A stretch of DNA of 58,480 nt from positions 1 to 58,480 of the forward strand of contig NZ_JAHRXF010000041.1 in the NCBI RefSeq assembly GCF_019104725.1. The letters are read 5' to 3'. The translations under genes were made by a program, and so were the position numbers. The notes under the pieces are model-generated. The model worked only from the letters and a program-made list of their open reading frames with translations, did no database searches and was not told the DNA's origin. Origin of the DNA: Streptomyces corallincola (GTDB lineage: Bacteria > Actinomycetota > Actinomycetes > Streptomycetales > Streptomycetaceae). Shown here in pieces: positions 45,936 through 54,252 of the stretch (its first letter is position 1; each line of letters begins with the position of its first letter).

Positions 45936-47438
45936 CTATCCGGCGGTACGCCCCTTGGCCGCGTCCCCCGCCGGACGGCTCTTCCAGTCGGGGTGACCCG
46001 GCATCGGCGGGGTCTTCTCGCCGTACAGCCAGTCGCGGAAGAAGACGTCCAGGTTGCGGCCGGAGACGGCGGAGGCCAGGCGGACGAAGTTGCCGGTCGT
46101 CGCCGTGGAGTCGCGGTACCGCTTGACCCAGAGGCGTTCCAGGCGCTCGAAGGCGCGGGGGCCGATCTCCTCGCGGAGCGCGTAGAGGGCCAGGGCGGCG
46201 CCGTCGTAGATGTTGGGACGGAAGATGCCGATCTTCTGGCCGGGGGCGGGCTCCTTCGGCAGGGCGGGCGGTCCCCCGGCGGCGCGCCAGCCGTCGGAGG
46301 CGCCGTACGCGGCCTTCATCCGCGTCTCCATCGGCCGGTCGCCCTTCTCCTCGGCGTACAGCGACTCGTACCAGGTGGCGTGGCCCTCGTTCAGCCAGAC
46401 GTCCGACCAGGTGCGGGGGCTGACGCTGTCGCCGAACCACTGGTGGGACAGCTCGTGCACCATGATCGACTCGATGTACCACTTCGGGTAGCCGGGCTCG
46501 GTGAACAGGTCCTTCTCGAACAGCGAGAGGGTCTGCGTCTCCAGCTCGAACCCGGTGGACGCCCGGGCCATCAGCACGCCGTACGTCTCGAACGGGAACG
46601 GGCCGACCTTGCCCTCCATCCAGGCGACCTGGTCGGGGGTGCGGGCCAGCCAGGGTTCGAGTGCCGCGCGGTCGGCGGTGGGCACCACGTCCCGGACCGG
46701 CATCCCGTGCGGGCCCTCGCGGCGCACCACGGTGGAGTGCCCGATGGAGACCTGCGCGAGTTCGGTGGCCATCGGGTGCTCGGTGCGGTACGTCCAGGTG
46801 GTGCCGTCACCGGCCTTGTCGCGGCCGGTCGGCAGCCCGTTCGCCACCACTGTGTACGCGTTCGGCGCGGTGACGTGGATGGTGAACATCGCCTTGTCGG
46901 ACGGGTGGTCGTTGCACGGGAAGACCAGGTGGGCGGCGTTGGCCTGGTTGGCCATGACGAGCCCGTCGGCGGTACGCACCCAGCCGCCGTCCTGGTCCTC
47001 GCCGGTGACGGGGTCGCTGGTGTGCCGGACGGTGATCCGGGTCCAGCCACGCCCCGGCAGACGGTGGTCGGGAGTGACGACCAGATCCTCACCGGCCTGC
47101 TCGAAGGCGGCCGGGCGCCCGTCCACCTCGACGGAGCGGACCGTGCCGTGCGCGAAGTCCAGGTTGAGGCGGTCCAGCGCTTCGCTGGTCCGGGCCTCGA
47201 TGGTGGTCACCGCCTCCAGCGGCTTGTCGTTGCGCCCGGAGTAGGTGAAGGAGAGGTCGTACGACGCCACGTCGTAGCCGGGGTTGCCGAGTTCGGGGTA
47301 GAGGCGGTCGCCGATGCCCAGGGGCTCGGCAGGGGCGGCGGCGGCGAGGAGGCAGACGGAGACGGCGGAGGCGAGCAGGACCGCGCCCCGGCGGCGGAGG
47401 GGCCGGCGCTGCGCGCGCGGGCGGACGATGTGCGGCAT
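45936..47438 (-). CDS. Secreted M1 family metallopeptidase
   Basis: This 500-residue zinc peptidase has a signal peptide (RPLRRRGAVLLASAVSVCLL, then AAAAPAEP). The zinc site is HELSHQW with the third ligand Glu 18 residues later in WLNEGHATW, the M1 spacing. The usual aminopeptidase exopeptidase motif GxMEN is replaced by GFELETQTL, as in other short secreted Streptomyces M1 enzymes. The catalytic Tyr is probably in YDGAALALYALREEIG. At 500 residues it is about half the size of full aminopeptidase N and lacks the C-terminal helical domain. Its role may be nutritional protein breakdown. Confidence 0.92.
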   Translation of the reverse strand: MPHIVRPRAQRRPLRRRGAVLLASAVSVCLLAAAAPAEPLGIGDRLYPELGNPGYDVASYDLSFTYSGRNDKPLEAVTTIEARTSEALDRLNLDFAHGTVRSVEVDGRPAAFEQAGEDLVVTPDHRLPGRGWTRITVRHTSDPVTGEDQDGGWVRTADGLVMANQANAAHLVFPCNDHPSDKAMFTIHVTAPNAYTVVANGLPTGRDKAGDGTTWTYRTEHPMATELAQVSIGHSTVVRREGPHGMPVRDVVPTADRAALEPWLARTPDQVAWMEGKVGPFPFETYGVLMARASTGFELETQTLSLFEKDLFTEPGYPKWYIESIMVHELSHQWFGDSVSPRTWSDVWLNEGHATWYESLYAEEKGDRPMETRMKAAYGASDGWRAAGGPPALPKEPAPGQKIGIFRPNIYDGAALALYALREEIGPRAFERLERLWVKRYRDSTATTGNFVRLASAVSGRNLDVFFRDWLYGEKTPPMPGHPDWKSRPAGDAAKGRTAG

Positions 47439-47643
47439 GCCCCACCGCTACCAGCGCGGGCGTACGACACGGCGGCGGCGCGCACCGGTCCCACCCGAAC
47501 GGGTTGCCCCGGCGGGGGTTGGGACGTCGATGCGCGCAGAGCGGGCACGGAGCGGGGTGCGGGAACGCCCGCAGGGGCGGACACCCCGGGGCGCGCCGAA
47601 ACGGGCACTGTGGGCACGCGTGCGCGCCGGGCGCGTGCGCCGC

Positions 47644-49896
47644 TCAGAACGCCGGTGCCGTCTGGTGCTGGGCGCGGCCCACGTCGTACACGCCGGGTAC
47701 GTCCCGCATGGCGCGCATCAGGGCCTGGAGGCCGCCCGCGTCCGGGAGCTGGAGGGTGTACCGGTGCCGGACGCGCTGCTGGCTGGGGGGTTCGACGGTC
47801 GCGGAGACGATCTCGACGCCCTGGAGCGCGATGGCCTCCGTGAGATCGGCCAGCAGATGCGGGCGGCCGAACGATTCCGCGACCAGCGTCACTCGGCACT
47901 CGGTGGTGTCCCCCCAGCGCACCGTGATCTCCGGGCGCCCCCGGCCCTTCATGTGCGCCCCCGCCGTGCACTGCACGCGGTGCACGGTGACCACGCCGCC
48001 GCGCACCGCGAACCCGGTGATCTCGTCGGGGGGCACGGGCGTACAGCACCCGGCGAGCCGGGCGGCGGCGCCGGGCCGGTCCACCAGCACCTCGGCCCCG
48101 CGCGGGCGCCCCCCGGCGGCGGGCTCGGCCCCGGCGGTTCCGGACGCGGCCCCGGGGACGGCGGCGGCCTCGGCAGCGGCGACGCGCGCCGCCCGCACGC
48201 CCTCGGCCCCCGCCGTGCCGTCCGCCACCTCGGCGTCCCCACCCTCCGCCGTGCCCTCCTCCGGCGCCGGATGGGCCGCCAGCCAGCGCTGGATGGCGAT
48301 GCGAGCGGCGGGGGTGTGGGCGTGCTCCAGCCACTCGCGCGAGGGCTCCGAGGCGGGGTCCTGGCCCATCAGCGGCTGCACCGTGTCGCCGTCCCGCAGC
48401 ACGGTGCTCAGCGTGGCCAGGCGCCCGTTGACCCGCGCGCCGATGCAGGCGTGCGCGTCCTCGCCGTACTGCGCGTAGGCCGCGTCCACGCATGTGGCGC
48501 CCTCGGGCAGCCCGAGCGTGCCGCCGTCGGGGCGGTAGACGGTGATCTCGCGGTCCTGGGCGAGGTCCTCGCGCAGCGTGGACCAGAAGGTGTCCGGGTC
48601 GGGCGCGGCCCGCTGCCAGTCCAGGAGGCGGGAGAGCCAGCCGGGACGGGTGGGGTCGGCACGCTCGCCGTCGGCGCCGGACGCCACGGCCGCGCCCGCG
48701 TCCTCGGCCCCGGTCTGCTCGTCGGCGGAGGTCGCGTACGGGTTGCCGAGGGCGACCACGCCCGCCTCGGCCACCTTGTGCATCCGGTGGGTGCGGATGA
48801 GCACCTCGGCGACCTGGCCGTCCGCGCGGGCCACGGCGGTGTGCAGCGACTGGTAGAGGTTGAACTTGGGTACGGCGATGAAGTCCTTGAACTCGGAGAC
48901 GACCGGCGTCATGCAGGTGTGGAGTTCACCGAGGACGCCGTAGCAGTCGGCGTCCTCGTTCACCAGGACCAGCAGGCGGCCGAAGTCGGCGCCGCGCAGG
49001 TCGCCGCGTTTGCGGGCGACACGGTGCACGGAGACGAAGTGCCGTGGCCGGATCAGGACCTCGGCCGGGATGTCCGCCTCGCGCAGCACGCCCCGCACCT
49101 CGTCGGCGACCTCCGCGAGCGGGTCGTCGGCACGGGCGGCGTTGGCGGCGACCATCTCCCTGGTGCGCGCGCACTCCTCGGGGTGCATGACGGCGAAGAC
49201 CAGGTCCTCCAGCTCGGTCTTCAGCGCCTGTACGCCGAGCCGTTCCGCGAGCGGGATGAGCACGTCACGGGTGACCTTGGCGATGCGCTCCTGTTTCTCG
49301 CGGCGCATCACGCCGAGGGTGCGCATGTTGTGCAGGCGGTCCGCGAGCTTGATCGACATCACGCGTACGTCGCTGCCGGTGGCGACGAGCATCTTGCGGA
49401 AGGTCTCCGGTTCGGCGGCGGCGCCGTAGTCCACCTTCTCCAGCTTGGTGACGCCGTCCACCAGATACCGCACCTCCTCCCCGAACTCCGCGCGGACCTG
49501 GGCGAGGGTGACCTCGGTGTCCTCGACGGTGTCGTGGAGCAGGGAGGCGGTCAGCGTCGTGGTCTCGGCGCCGAGCTCGGCGAGGATAAGGGTGACGGCG
49601 AGCGGGTGGGTGATGAACGGCTCGCCGCTCTTGCGCTTCTGGCCCCGGTGCGAGGACTCCGCGAGGACGTAGGCCCGGCGCAGCGGTTCGAGGTCGGCGT
49701 CGGGGTGGTGGGCGCGGTGCGCCTCCACCACATGGCCGATGGCGTCCGGGAGCCGGTCGCGGGCCGTCGGTCCGAGCAGCGCGGCCCGGCCGAGCCGACG
49801 CAGGTCGATCCGGGCACGTGACTTCCTGCGGGCCCCCGCGGGCGCCGCGGGCGCCACCGGGACAGGCGTCGCGGGGTTCGTGGCCTCCGCGGTCAT
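47644..49896 (-). CDS. rshA: RelA/SpoT homologue (second ppGpp synthetase/hydrolase, RshA-like)
   Basis: This 750-residue protein has the long RelA/SpoT order: HD hydrolase domain (HRGQKRKSGEPFITHPLAV, LLHDTVEDTEV, VMSIKLADRLHNMRTL), synthetase domain, TGS region, a Cys-rich conserved domain (CCTPVPPDEITGFAVRGG) and a C-terminal ACT domain (VAESFGRPHLLADLTEAIAL). Hydrolase residues look intact. The synthetase domain keeps the Asp, the Tyr in PKFNLYQSLHTAV and the Glu in EVLIRT, but several conserved positions differ (NGYQS is NLYQS, AAHW is VALG). An Ala/Gly-rich insertion lies near residue 560. Start: ATG with GGAGG five bases upstream. The symbol follows the S. coelicolor homologue. Confidence 0.9.
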   Translation of the reverse strand: MTAEATNPATPVPVAPAAPAGARRKSRARIDLRRLGRAALLGPTARDRLPDAIGHVVEAHRAHHPDADLEPLRRAYVLAESSHRGQKRKSGEPFITHPLAVTLILAELGAETTTLTASLLHDTVEDTEVTLAQVRAEFGEEVRYLVDGVTKLEKVDYGAAAEPETFRKMLVATGSDVRVMSIKLADRLHNMRTLGVMRREKQERIAKVTRDVLIPLAERLGVQALKTELEDLVFAVMHPEECARTREMVAANAARADDPLAEVADEVRGVLREADIPAEVLIRPRHFVSVHRVARKRGDLRGADFGRLLVLVNEDADCYGVLGELHTCMTPVVSEFKDFIAVPKFNLYQSLHTAVARADGQVAEVLIRTHRMHKVAEAGVVALGNPYATSADEQTGAEDAGAAVASGADGERADPTRPGWLSRLLDWQRAAPDPDTFWSTLREDLAQDREITVYRPDGGTLGLPEGATCVDAAYAQYGEDAHACIGARVNGRLATLSTVLRDGDTVQPLMGQDPASEPSREWLEHAHTPAARIAIQRWLAAHPAPEEGTAEGGDAEVADGTAGAEGVRAARVAAAEAAAVPGAASGTAGAEPAAGGRPRGAEVLVDRPGAAARLAGCCTPVPPDEITGFAVRGGVVTVHRVQCTAGAHMKGRGRPEITVRWGDTTECRVTLVAESFGRPHLLADLTEAIALQGVEIVSATVEPPSQQRVRHRYTLQLPDAGGLQALMRAMRDVPGVYDVGRAQHQTAPAF

Positions 49897-50201
49897 GGGC
49901 ACCTCCGGCTCATCGACCGGTGGACGGAGCCCTGGGCGCGCGGCTCAGGGTCTGGCGACGTTCCCCCGTCCGTGCCGGTGCTTGATGCTACCGAGCCCAT
50001 CACGCCCGGCCGACCGCCTCTCGCCGAGCGTGAAACGGATCACCCATTCGAGGGACGGGGAGGAGGTTTAGATTTCGCGCCACCCAGAGCGGAGTCGGCC
50101 GGGGATTCGAACCGTGCCACCCGCGGGGAACCCCTGTTCCCCGGCCGGAAAACCGCTGCGTGATACCCCGGTGCGGTCCGTCCCATCCCTGTACGACGAG
50201 G
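49897..50201. other. Intergenic region between dapF and rshA
   Basis: This 305-bp gap holds the hairpin at 50124-50143 and the rshA promoter region. TAGCAT (minus strand, near 49985) could be a -10 element but no good -35 is seen. A GGTTCGAATCC string near 50105 mimics a tRNA T-loop; it does not fold into a tRNA. Confidence 0.4.
50124..50143 (-). terminator. Hairpin downstream of dapF
   Basis: CGGGGAAC pairs with GTTCCCCG around a four-base loop, about 60 bases after the dapF stop. It is followed on the minus strand by GC-rich sequence with no T-tract. Confidence 0.5.
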
Positions 50202-51083
50202 TCAGCGGGTGGCGCTTTCCAGCCAGTCGCCGTCGATCGTCCCCTCGGCGACGATCACGGCCGGGCCGGTCATCTCGATCTCGCCGTCCGGGCGTTCGGT
50301 GATCACCAGCCGTCCGCCGGGCACGTCCACGGTGTACGTCGCCGGGGTGCCGGTGACCGCCGGGTCGGCGCCGTCGCGGCGGGCGGCGGCCACGGCGACC
50401 GCACAGGCGCCGGTGCCGCAGGACCGGGTCTCGCCGGACCCCCGCTCGTGCACACGCAGGGCGACGTGCCGAGGTCCCCGGTCCACCACGAACTCCACGT
50501 TGACCCCGTCCGGGTACGCCCCTGCGGGCGCGACCGGCGGGGGCACGAGAAGGTCTCCGGCGTGCGCGAGGTCGGCCACGAAGGCGACGGCGTGCGGGTT
50601 GCCCATGTTCACGTTGCGCGCGGGCCAGCTCCGCTCCCCCACGCTCACCGTGATCCGAGCGTCGTCCTCACCGTCGGGGAACCGGGCGCGGCCCATGCCG
50701 ACGGTGACGTCCCCGTCCTTGGCGATGTGCACGGCCCTGACACCCGCGCGGGTAGCGACGGCGAGGTCACCCTCGGTGACGTGCCCGGCGTGCTGGAGGT
50801 AGCGCGCGAAGACGCGGACGCCGTTGCCGCACATCTCCGCGATCGAGCCGTCCCCGTTGCGGTAGTCCATGAACCACTCCGCCTCGGCGGCCATCGCGCG
50901 CGCCTCCGGGTGCGCCGCGGACCGTACGACGTGCAGCACCCCGTCCCCGCCGAGTCCGGCCCGGCGGTCGCACAGGGCGGCGACGGCGGCCGGGGCGAGG
51001 TCGAGGGCGTTCTCCGGGTCCGGGACGATCACGAAGTCGTTCTCGGTGCCGTGGCCCTTGAGGAAGGCGATCCGCGTGCTCAT
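50202..51083 (-). CDS. dapF: Diaminopimelate epimerase
   Basis: This 293-residue enzyme converts LL- to meso-diaminopimelate, for lysine and peptidoglycan. The two active-site cysteines are in EMCGNGVRVFARY near residue 90 and SCGTGACAVAVAA near 233. FLKGHGTENDFVI at the N-terminus (the family has G.GNDF-type sequence) and MGNPHAVAFV near 160 support the call. Note that Streptomyces peptidoglycan contains LL-diaminopimelate, so the enzyme here mainly feeds lysine synthesis; this is general knowledge. The ATG at 51083 begins the conserved fold; an open frame upstream lacks support. Confidence 0.96.
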   Translation of the reverse strand: MSTRIAFLKGHGTENDFVIVPDPENALDLAPAAVAALCDRRAGLGGDGVLHVVRSAAHPEARAMAAEAEWFMDYRNGDGSIAEMCGNGVRVFARYLQHAGHVTEGDLAVATRAGVRAVHIAKDGDVTVGMGRARFPDGEDDARITVSVGERSWPARNVNMGNPHAVAFVADLAHAGDLLVPPPVAPAGAYPDGVNVEFVVDRGPRHVALRVHERGSGETRSCGTGACAVAVAAARRDGADPAVTGTPATYTVDVPGGRLVITERPDGEIEMTGPAVIVAEGTIDGDWLESATR

Positions 51084-51384
51084 GCCTCGATCGTACGGGG
51101 AGGCGGTCACGGAACGCGACGACGAGCGGGCTCGGGTGGACCGGGAGCGGGGCGGACCGGAGGCGTCCGGGGTGGCGGGTGGTCGGAGGGGTCGGAGCGG
51201 TCGGCGGTCGGGCACCGGCGCGGACAGCAGACCGTGTGCGACAGGCGATACGCGCCCGCTCGCCACCACCCCACAGCCGATCATCGGCCCGGCGAGCGGC
51301 CCAGCAGCCCCACGCCCTGCCACCCACGGCCGTACAGCCGAGCGCAACAGCAACGCCCAGCGCTCACCTCCCAGCGCCCAGCCC
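51084..51384. other. Intergenic region upstream of dapF
   Basis: This 301-bp stretch contains short G-rich direct repeats (GTCGGAGGGGTCGGAGCGG) near 51181 and C-rich CCCAGC repeats near 51357-51390. I see no gene and no clear promoter. Confidence 0.35.
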
Positions 51385-51897
51385 TCAGCGCAACCGCGCC
51401 ACGCGCCACACCGCGAGGACGACCACCACGGCCACCAGCAGGACGTACGCGAGGACGACCCGCCAGTCCGGGCGGCGACCGGTGCCACGGGCGGGCAGTC
51501 CGGGCCAGGTGTGGCCGACGCGGCGGGCGGCCATCATGCCCCACCCGGCCGCGCAGAAGCAGATGAGCAGACCCAGCATGGCGATGACGGCACCGCTGTC
51601 GCCGAAGTCGAAGGCGAGCGGGAAGGCGAACATCAGCGAGCCCCCCGCGGCCAGCGCGACGATGGGGGCGAGTTGCCAGATGCGCAGGCGTCGCTGGGGG
51701 CGGAGTTCGACCTCGACCTCGGGGCCGCCCGCGTACATCTCCTCGGGCGTCGGGCCGTCGGCGGTCACGCCGTCGGACACCGTGTCAGGGCCGTCGTCGG
51801 CGAGGTCCACGAGCCGGTCCGCGCCTGGTTCCGGCGCGCCGTCGTCGGCGGTGACGCGCTCGGCATCGCGTGCGGAGTCACGAGGGCCGGCCTCCAT
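51385..51897 (-). CDS. Uncharacterised membrane protein, 170 residues
   Basis: The first 70 residues are acidic and polar (DADDGP-rich). Three hydrophobic segments follow (LAPIVALAAGGSLMFAFPLA, GAVIAMLGLLICFCAAGWGM, VVLAYVLLVAVVVVLAVW), with a basic C-terminus. I do not recognise the family. The ATG at 51897 has GGGAGG eight bases upstream, better placed than the GTG six bases further up. It lies at the left edge of a change in gene content and would be the last of the conserved block. Confidence 0.8.
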   Translation of the reverse strand: MEAGPRDSARDAERVTADDGAPEPGADRLVDLADDGPDTVSDGVTADGPTPEEMYAGGPEVEVELRPQRRLRIWQLAPIVALAAGGSLMFAFPLAFDFGDSGAVIAMLGLLICFCAAGWGMMAARRVGHTWPGLPARGTGRRPDWRVVLAYVLLVAVVVVLAVWRVARLR

Positions 51898-52158
51898 CGC
51901 CACGCGCCCTCCCCACTAGGACTAGGTCGATCGGAGCTCGATGATGGCACGGTGGCGGAGCCCCCGATGACCGGCGGCGCATCCCGATGCCATCACGTGA
52001 TCAGGCTGTTACAGCCGGGATTTGAGGTTTGTGCAGGTCAGACGCGTAACGATGATCGGCAGGTCAGCAAGTGGTCAGCAATAACCCCAGGTCAGCGCCT
52101 GATTACGCGGCTCCGGCCACCGAGGAGACAGAACCATGTCGAACAAGCCAGTGCCGCG

Positions 52159-52174
52159 TCAGGCAACGTTTGCC
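52159..52174 (+). repeat. Left terminal inverted repeat of the IS630 element
   Basis: TCAGGCAACGTTTGCC is the mirror of the right end with one mismatch at the 12th-13th base step. Similarity stops on the outer side. Confidence 0.7.
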
Positions 52175-52220
52175 CTCTGGGATGTGACCCGCCGCTCGGG
52201 CGGCGTCGGGCCGTCAAGCT

Positions 52221-53361
52221 ATGCGGGTGGCAGAACGAGTACGCGTGTGCGAGATCGACGATGACGAAGGCAGACGGCTTCTGCGGATCATCCGCCGGGG
52301 AACCGCATCGGTGGTGACCTGGCGGCGGGCCCAGATGGTGTTGTTGTCCGCGCAGGGCATGCCGGTGGCGAAGATCGCCGAGGTGTCGTTCACCAACCCG
52401 GACCGGGTGGGGGACGTGATCCACAACTTTCAACACCGATGGCTTCGACTCCCTGTATCCGAAGTACAAGGGCGGCCGGCCGAAGACCTTCACCCTGCCC
52501 GAGCGGCGCGAGATCAAGAAGATCGCGAAGTCCAAGCCGACTGAGCACGACCTGCCGTTCTCGACGTGGAGTCTGACCAAGCTGGCGGACTTTCTGGTCG
52601 CCGAGGGGGTGCTCGATGACATCAGCCACGAGGGCCTGCGCATCCTGCTCCGCGAGGAAGGCGTTTCCTTTCACCGCCTGAAGACCTGGAAGATCTCCCG
52701 TGATCCTGACTACGCGGCCAAGAAGGCCCGCGTCGAACACCTCTACGCGATCGCTGACGGGGAGGTCATATCCGAGGAAGGCGAGCCCAAAGTCATCTTC
52801 TGCATGGACGAGTTCGGGCCGCTCAACCTCATGCCCCACCCTGGCCGGCAGTGGGCCGAACGCGGCGGCACACACAAGGACCCCGAGCGGGAACCACGCC
52901 GCAGACGGCGGGCGACCCACAACCGCTACGACGGAGTGCGGCACCTGTTCGCCGCTCTGGACCTGGGCAAGGACAAGCTCTACGGCCACATCAAGCCGGT
53001 CAAGAAGCGCACCCAGTTCCTGGAGTTCTGCCGCTACCTGCGCACCCCCTACCTGCCATCGGTATGGATCGCGATCGTCTGTGACAATTTCTCCCCGCAC
53101 CGGACCACGAAGAGGTGCCAGCGGGTCGGCACCTGGGCCGCGGCGAACAACGTCGAGATCGCCTACACGCCCACCAATAGCTCCTGGCTCAACCGCATCG
53201 AGGCCCAGTTCAGCGCCTTGCGCTACTTCACCCTCGATGGCACCGACCACGCCAGCCACAAGGAACAGGGCAGCATGATCCGCCGCTAGATCATCTGGCG
53301 AAACCACCACGCCGACGACCAGCGCCTACGCGAGGTCGTGAACAAGGCGAACGTTGCCTGA
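52221..53361 (+). pseudogene. IS630 family transposase, frameshifted and with an internal stop
   Basis: Frame 1 encodes an N-terminal helix-turn-helix part (RRGTASVVTWRRAQMVLLSA, GMPVAKIAEVSF). At 52428-52430 a run TTT stands where TTC would keep the frame. From there the protein continues in the next frame (FNTDGFDSLYPKYKGGRPKT), then the DDE domain: IFCMDEFGPLN, FAALDLGKDKLYGHIKP, VCDNFSPH and NSSWLNRIEAQFSAL. A TAG at about 53287 replaces an expected Tyr codon in the sequence RRYIIWRN. The final TGA lies in the right terminal repeat. Two independent lesions argue for decay rather than programmed frameshifting. Confidence 0.85.
53346..53361 (-). repeat. Right terminal inverted repeat of the IS630 element
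   Basis: GGCGAACGTTGCCTGA is the complement of the left repeat with one mismatch and contains the stop codon of the transposase frame. Confidence 0.7.
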
Positions 53362-53362
53362 A

Positions 53363-53806
53363 TCAGATGATGGACCGGCGATAGACCTGCCGTGAACCGC
53401 CTTCCGGGCCCGGATCGGCGGCCCCGGCCGGGCTGAAACCGAGGCACTCGTAGAAGACACGTGCACCACTGGCGACTGCGCCCGGGTGGTCGGCCCCGAA
53501 GGTGATCACCTCAATGCTGCCCGGACCGCGTCCAAACCTACGTGTCGCGTCAGCCATCAACGCACGACCGACGCCCTTCCCGCGTTCCTTCTCCGAGACG
53601 ACGAGCCAGTGGACGTGGTAGATCGGGGCCTTGCTGCCAAACAGCAGGCCGCCGAGGACATCCGATCCCGAGTGGGCGACGAGCGCCGTGGACCGGCGAA
53701 TGTGCTTGTCCACGGCGCTTTGGAAACCAGGGGTCCCAACCATCGGACCGAACCAGTGCTCGACCTGAGCTGCCAAGCCAAAAAGGCCGCCGCTGCGCTC
53801 GCTCAT
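53363..53806 (-). CDS. GNAT family N-acetyltransferase
   Basis: This 147-residue protein has a GNAT fold: RSTALVAHSGSDVLGGLLFG, HWLVVSEKERGKGVGRALMA with the acetyl-CoA loop (ERGKGVGRA), and GARVFYECLGFSPAG. The ATG at 53806 is chosen because GGGG lies five bases upstream and because VEHWFGPMVGTPGF is the usual start of this group; an upstream extension would be unlike the family. The stop codon lies two bases outside the right end of the IS630 element, so the last codons may have been changed by the insertion. Substrate unknown. Confidence 0.8.
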   Translation of the reverse strand: MSERSGGLFGLAAQVEHWFGPMVGTPGFQSAVDKHIRRSTALVAHSGSDVLGGLLFGSKAPIYHVHWLVVSEKERGKGVGRALMADATRRFGRGPGSIEVITFGADHPGAVASGARVFYECLGFSPAGAADPGPEGGSRQVYRRSII

Positions 53807-53893
53807 GTACACCCCGGCCTCATCAGCCGCCATTGAGTGGAGAACCGACCGCGGACGGTTGGCAAGAAGTCCCGTGTGTGTAGGCAACTCGCT

Positions 53894-54115
53894 TCACACA
53901 CAGCGAAAGTGGTCGCCGTACCCGCCTTTGACGGGGACATGCCTGTCAGGGACATCACATGCTCCTGGCGAGAAGTAAAAGTGCAGGTTGAAGCAAATTT
54001 CAACCTTACAATCGTCGGCGAAGTTCAATATTGATCTTTTTAGTGAAGGTCGGGAGTCCAAAATTTCATCGCGCCACGCTGCGTACCACCAGTCACTGTG
54101 CGTGTTTTCGTTCAT
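53894..54115 (-). CDS. Small orphan protein, 73 residues, low-GC codons
   Basis: The frame starts ATG at 54115 with GGGAG twelve bases upstream (long spacing) and gives a protein rich in aromatic and charged residues (NTHSDWWYAAWRDEILDSRP). Codon choice (ATT, TTG, AAA, AGA, ATA, TTT) is unlike the host norm, which argues either for recent transfer or against coding. A hairpin AGGTTGAA-N6-TTCAACCT lies at 53986-54007 inside it. I do not recognise the product. Its position between a decayed insertion sequence and a toxin-like gene suits mobile cargo. Confidence 0.35.
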   Translation of the reverse strand: MNENTHSDWWYAAWRDEILDSRPSLKRSILNFADDCKVEICFNLHFYFSPGACDVPDRHVPVKGGYGDHFRCV

Positions 54116-54154
54116 GGAATACGCCACTCCCTTGCGCAGTGTGATGAAGATGTG

Positions 54155-54178
54155 ACGGCGCACCAGCTGGTGCGCCGT
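54155..54178. promoter_or_regulatory. 24-bp perfect palindrome
   Basis: ACGGCGCACCAG is followed directly by its exact complement, so the site is symmetric with no loop. It lies between the leftward orphan gene and the rightward secreted-protein gene, 75 bp before the latter. An operator is the simplest reading; on RNA it would form a weaker hairpin because there is no loop. Confidence 0.6.
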
Positions 54179-54252
54179 TAATCGGCGCAAGCCTCCATGA
54201 ATCGCTCACGCGGTTGCTTCGGGCTGCGCTTCTGTCGCTGAGGGGGATGCAC

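Larger units (their letters stand above)
52159..53361. mobile_element. Degenerate IS630-family insertion sequence
   Basis: The element is 1203 bp, bounded by 16-bp inverted repeats (TCAGGCAACGTTTGCC at the left; one mismatch at the right), and holds a single transposase reading frame. The size and gene match the IS630 family, whose members insert at TA. I see no flanking TA duplication, so the flanks may have changed since insertion. The transposase is broken twice. Confidence 0.75.

Noticed and set aside
50095..50125. A GGTTCGAATCC string on the minus strand that looks like a tRNA T-loop
   Set aside because: The flanking bases do not form a five-pair T stem, and no anticodon or acceptor stem can be placed around it.
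52425..52545. Programmed frameshift between two IS630 transposase frames
   Set aside because: There is no A-site stop or classical slippery heptamer, and a second inactivating stop downstream shows that the copy is dead.
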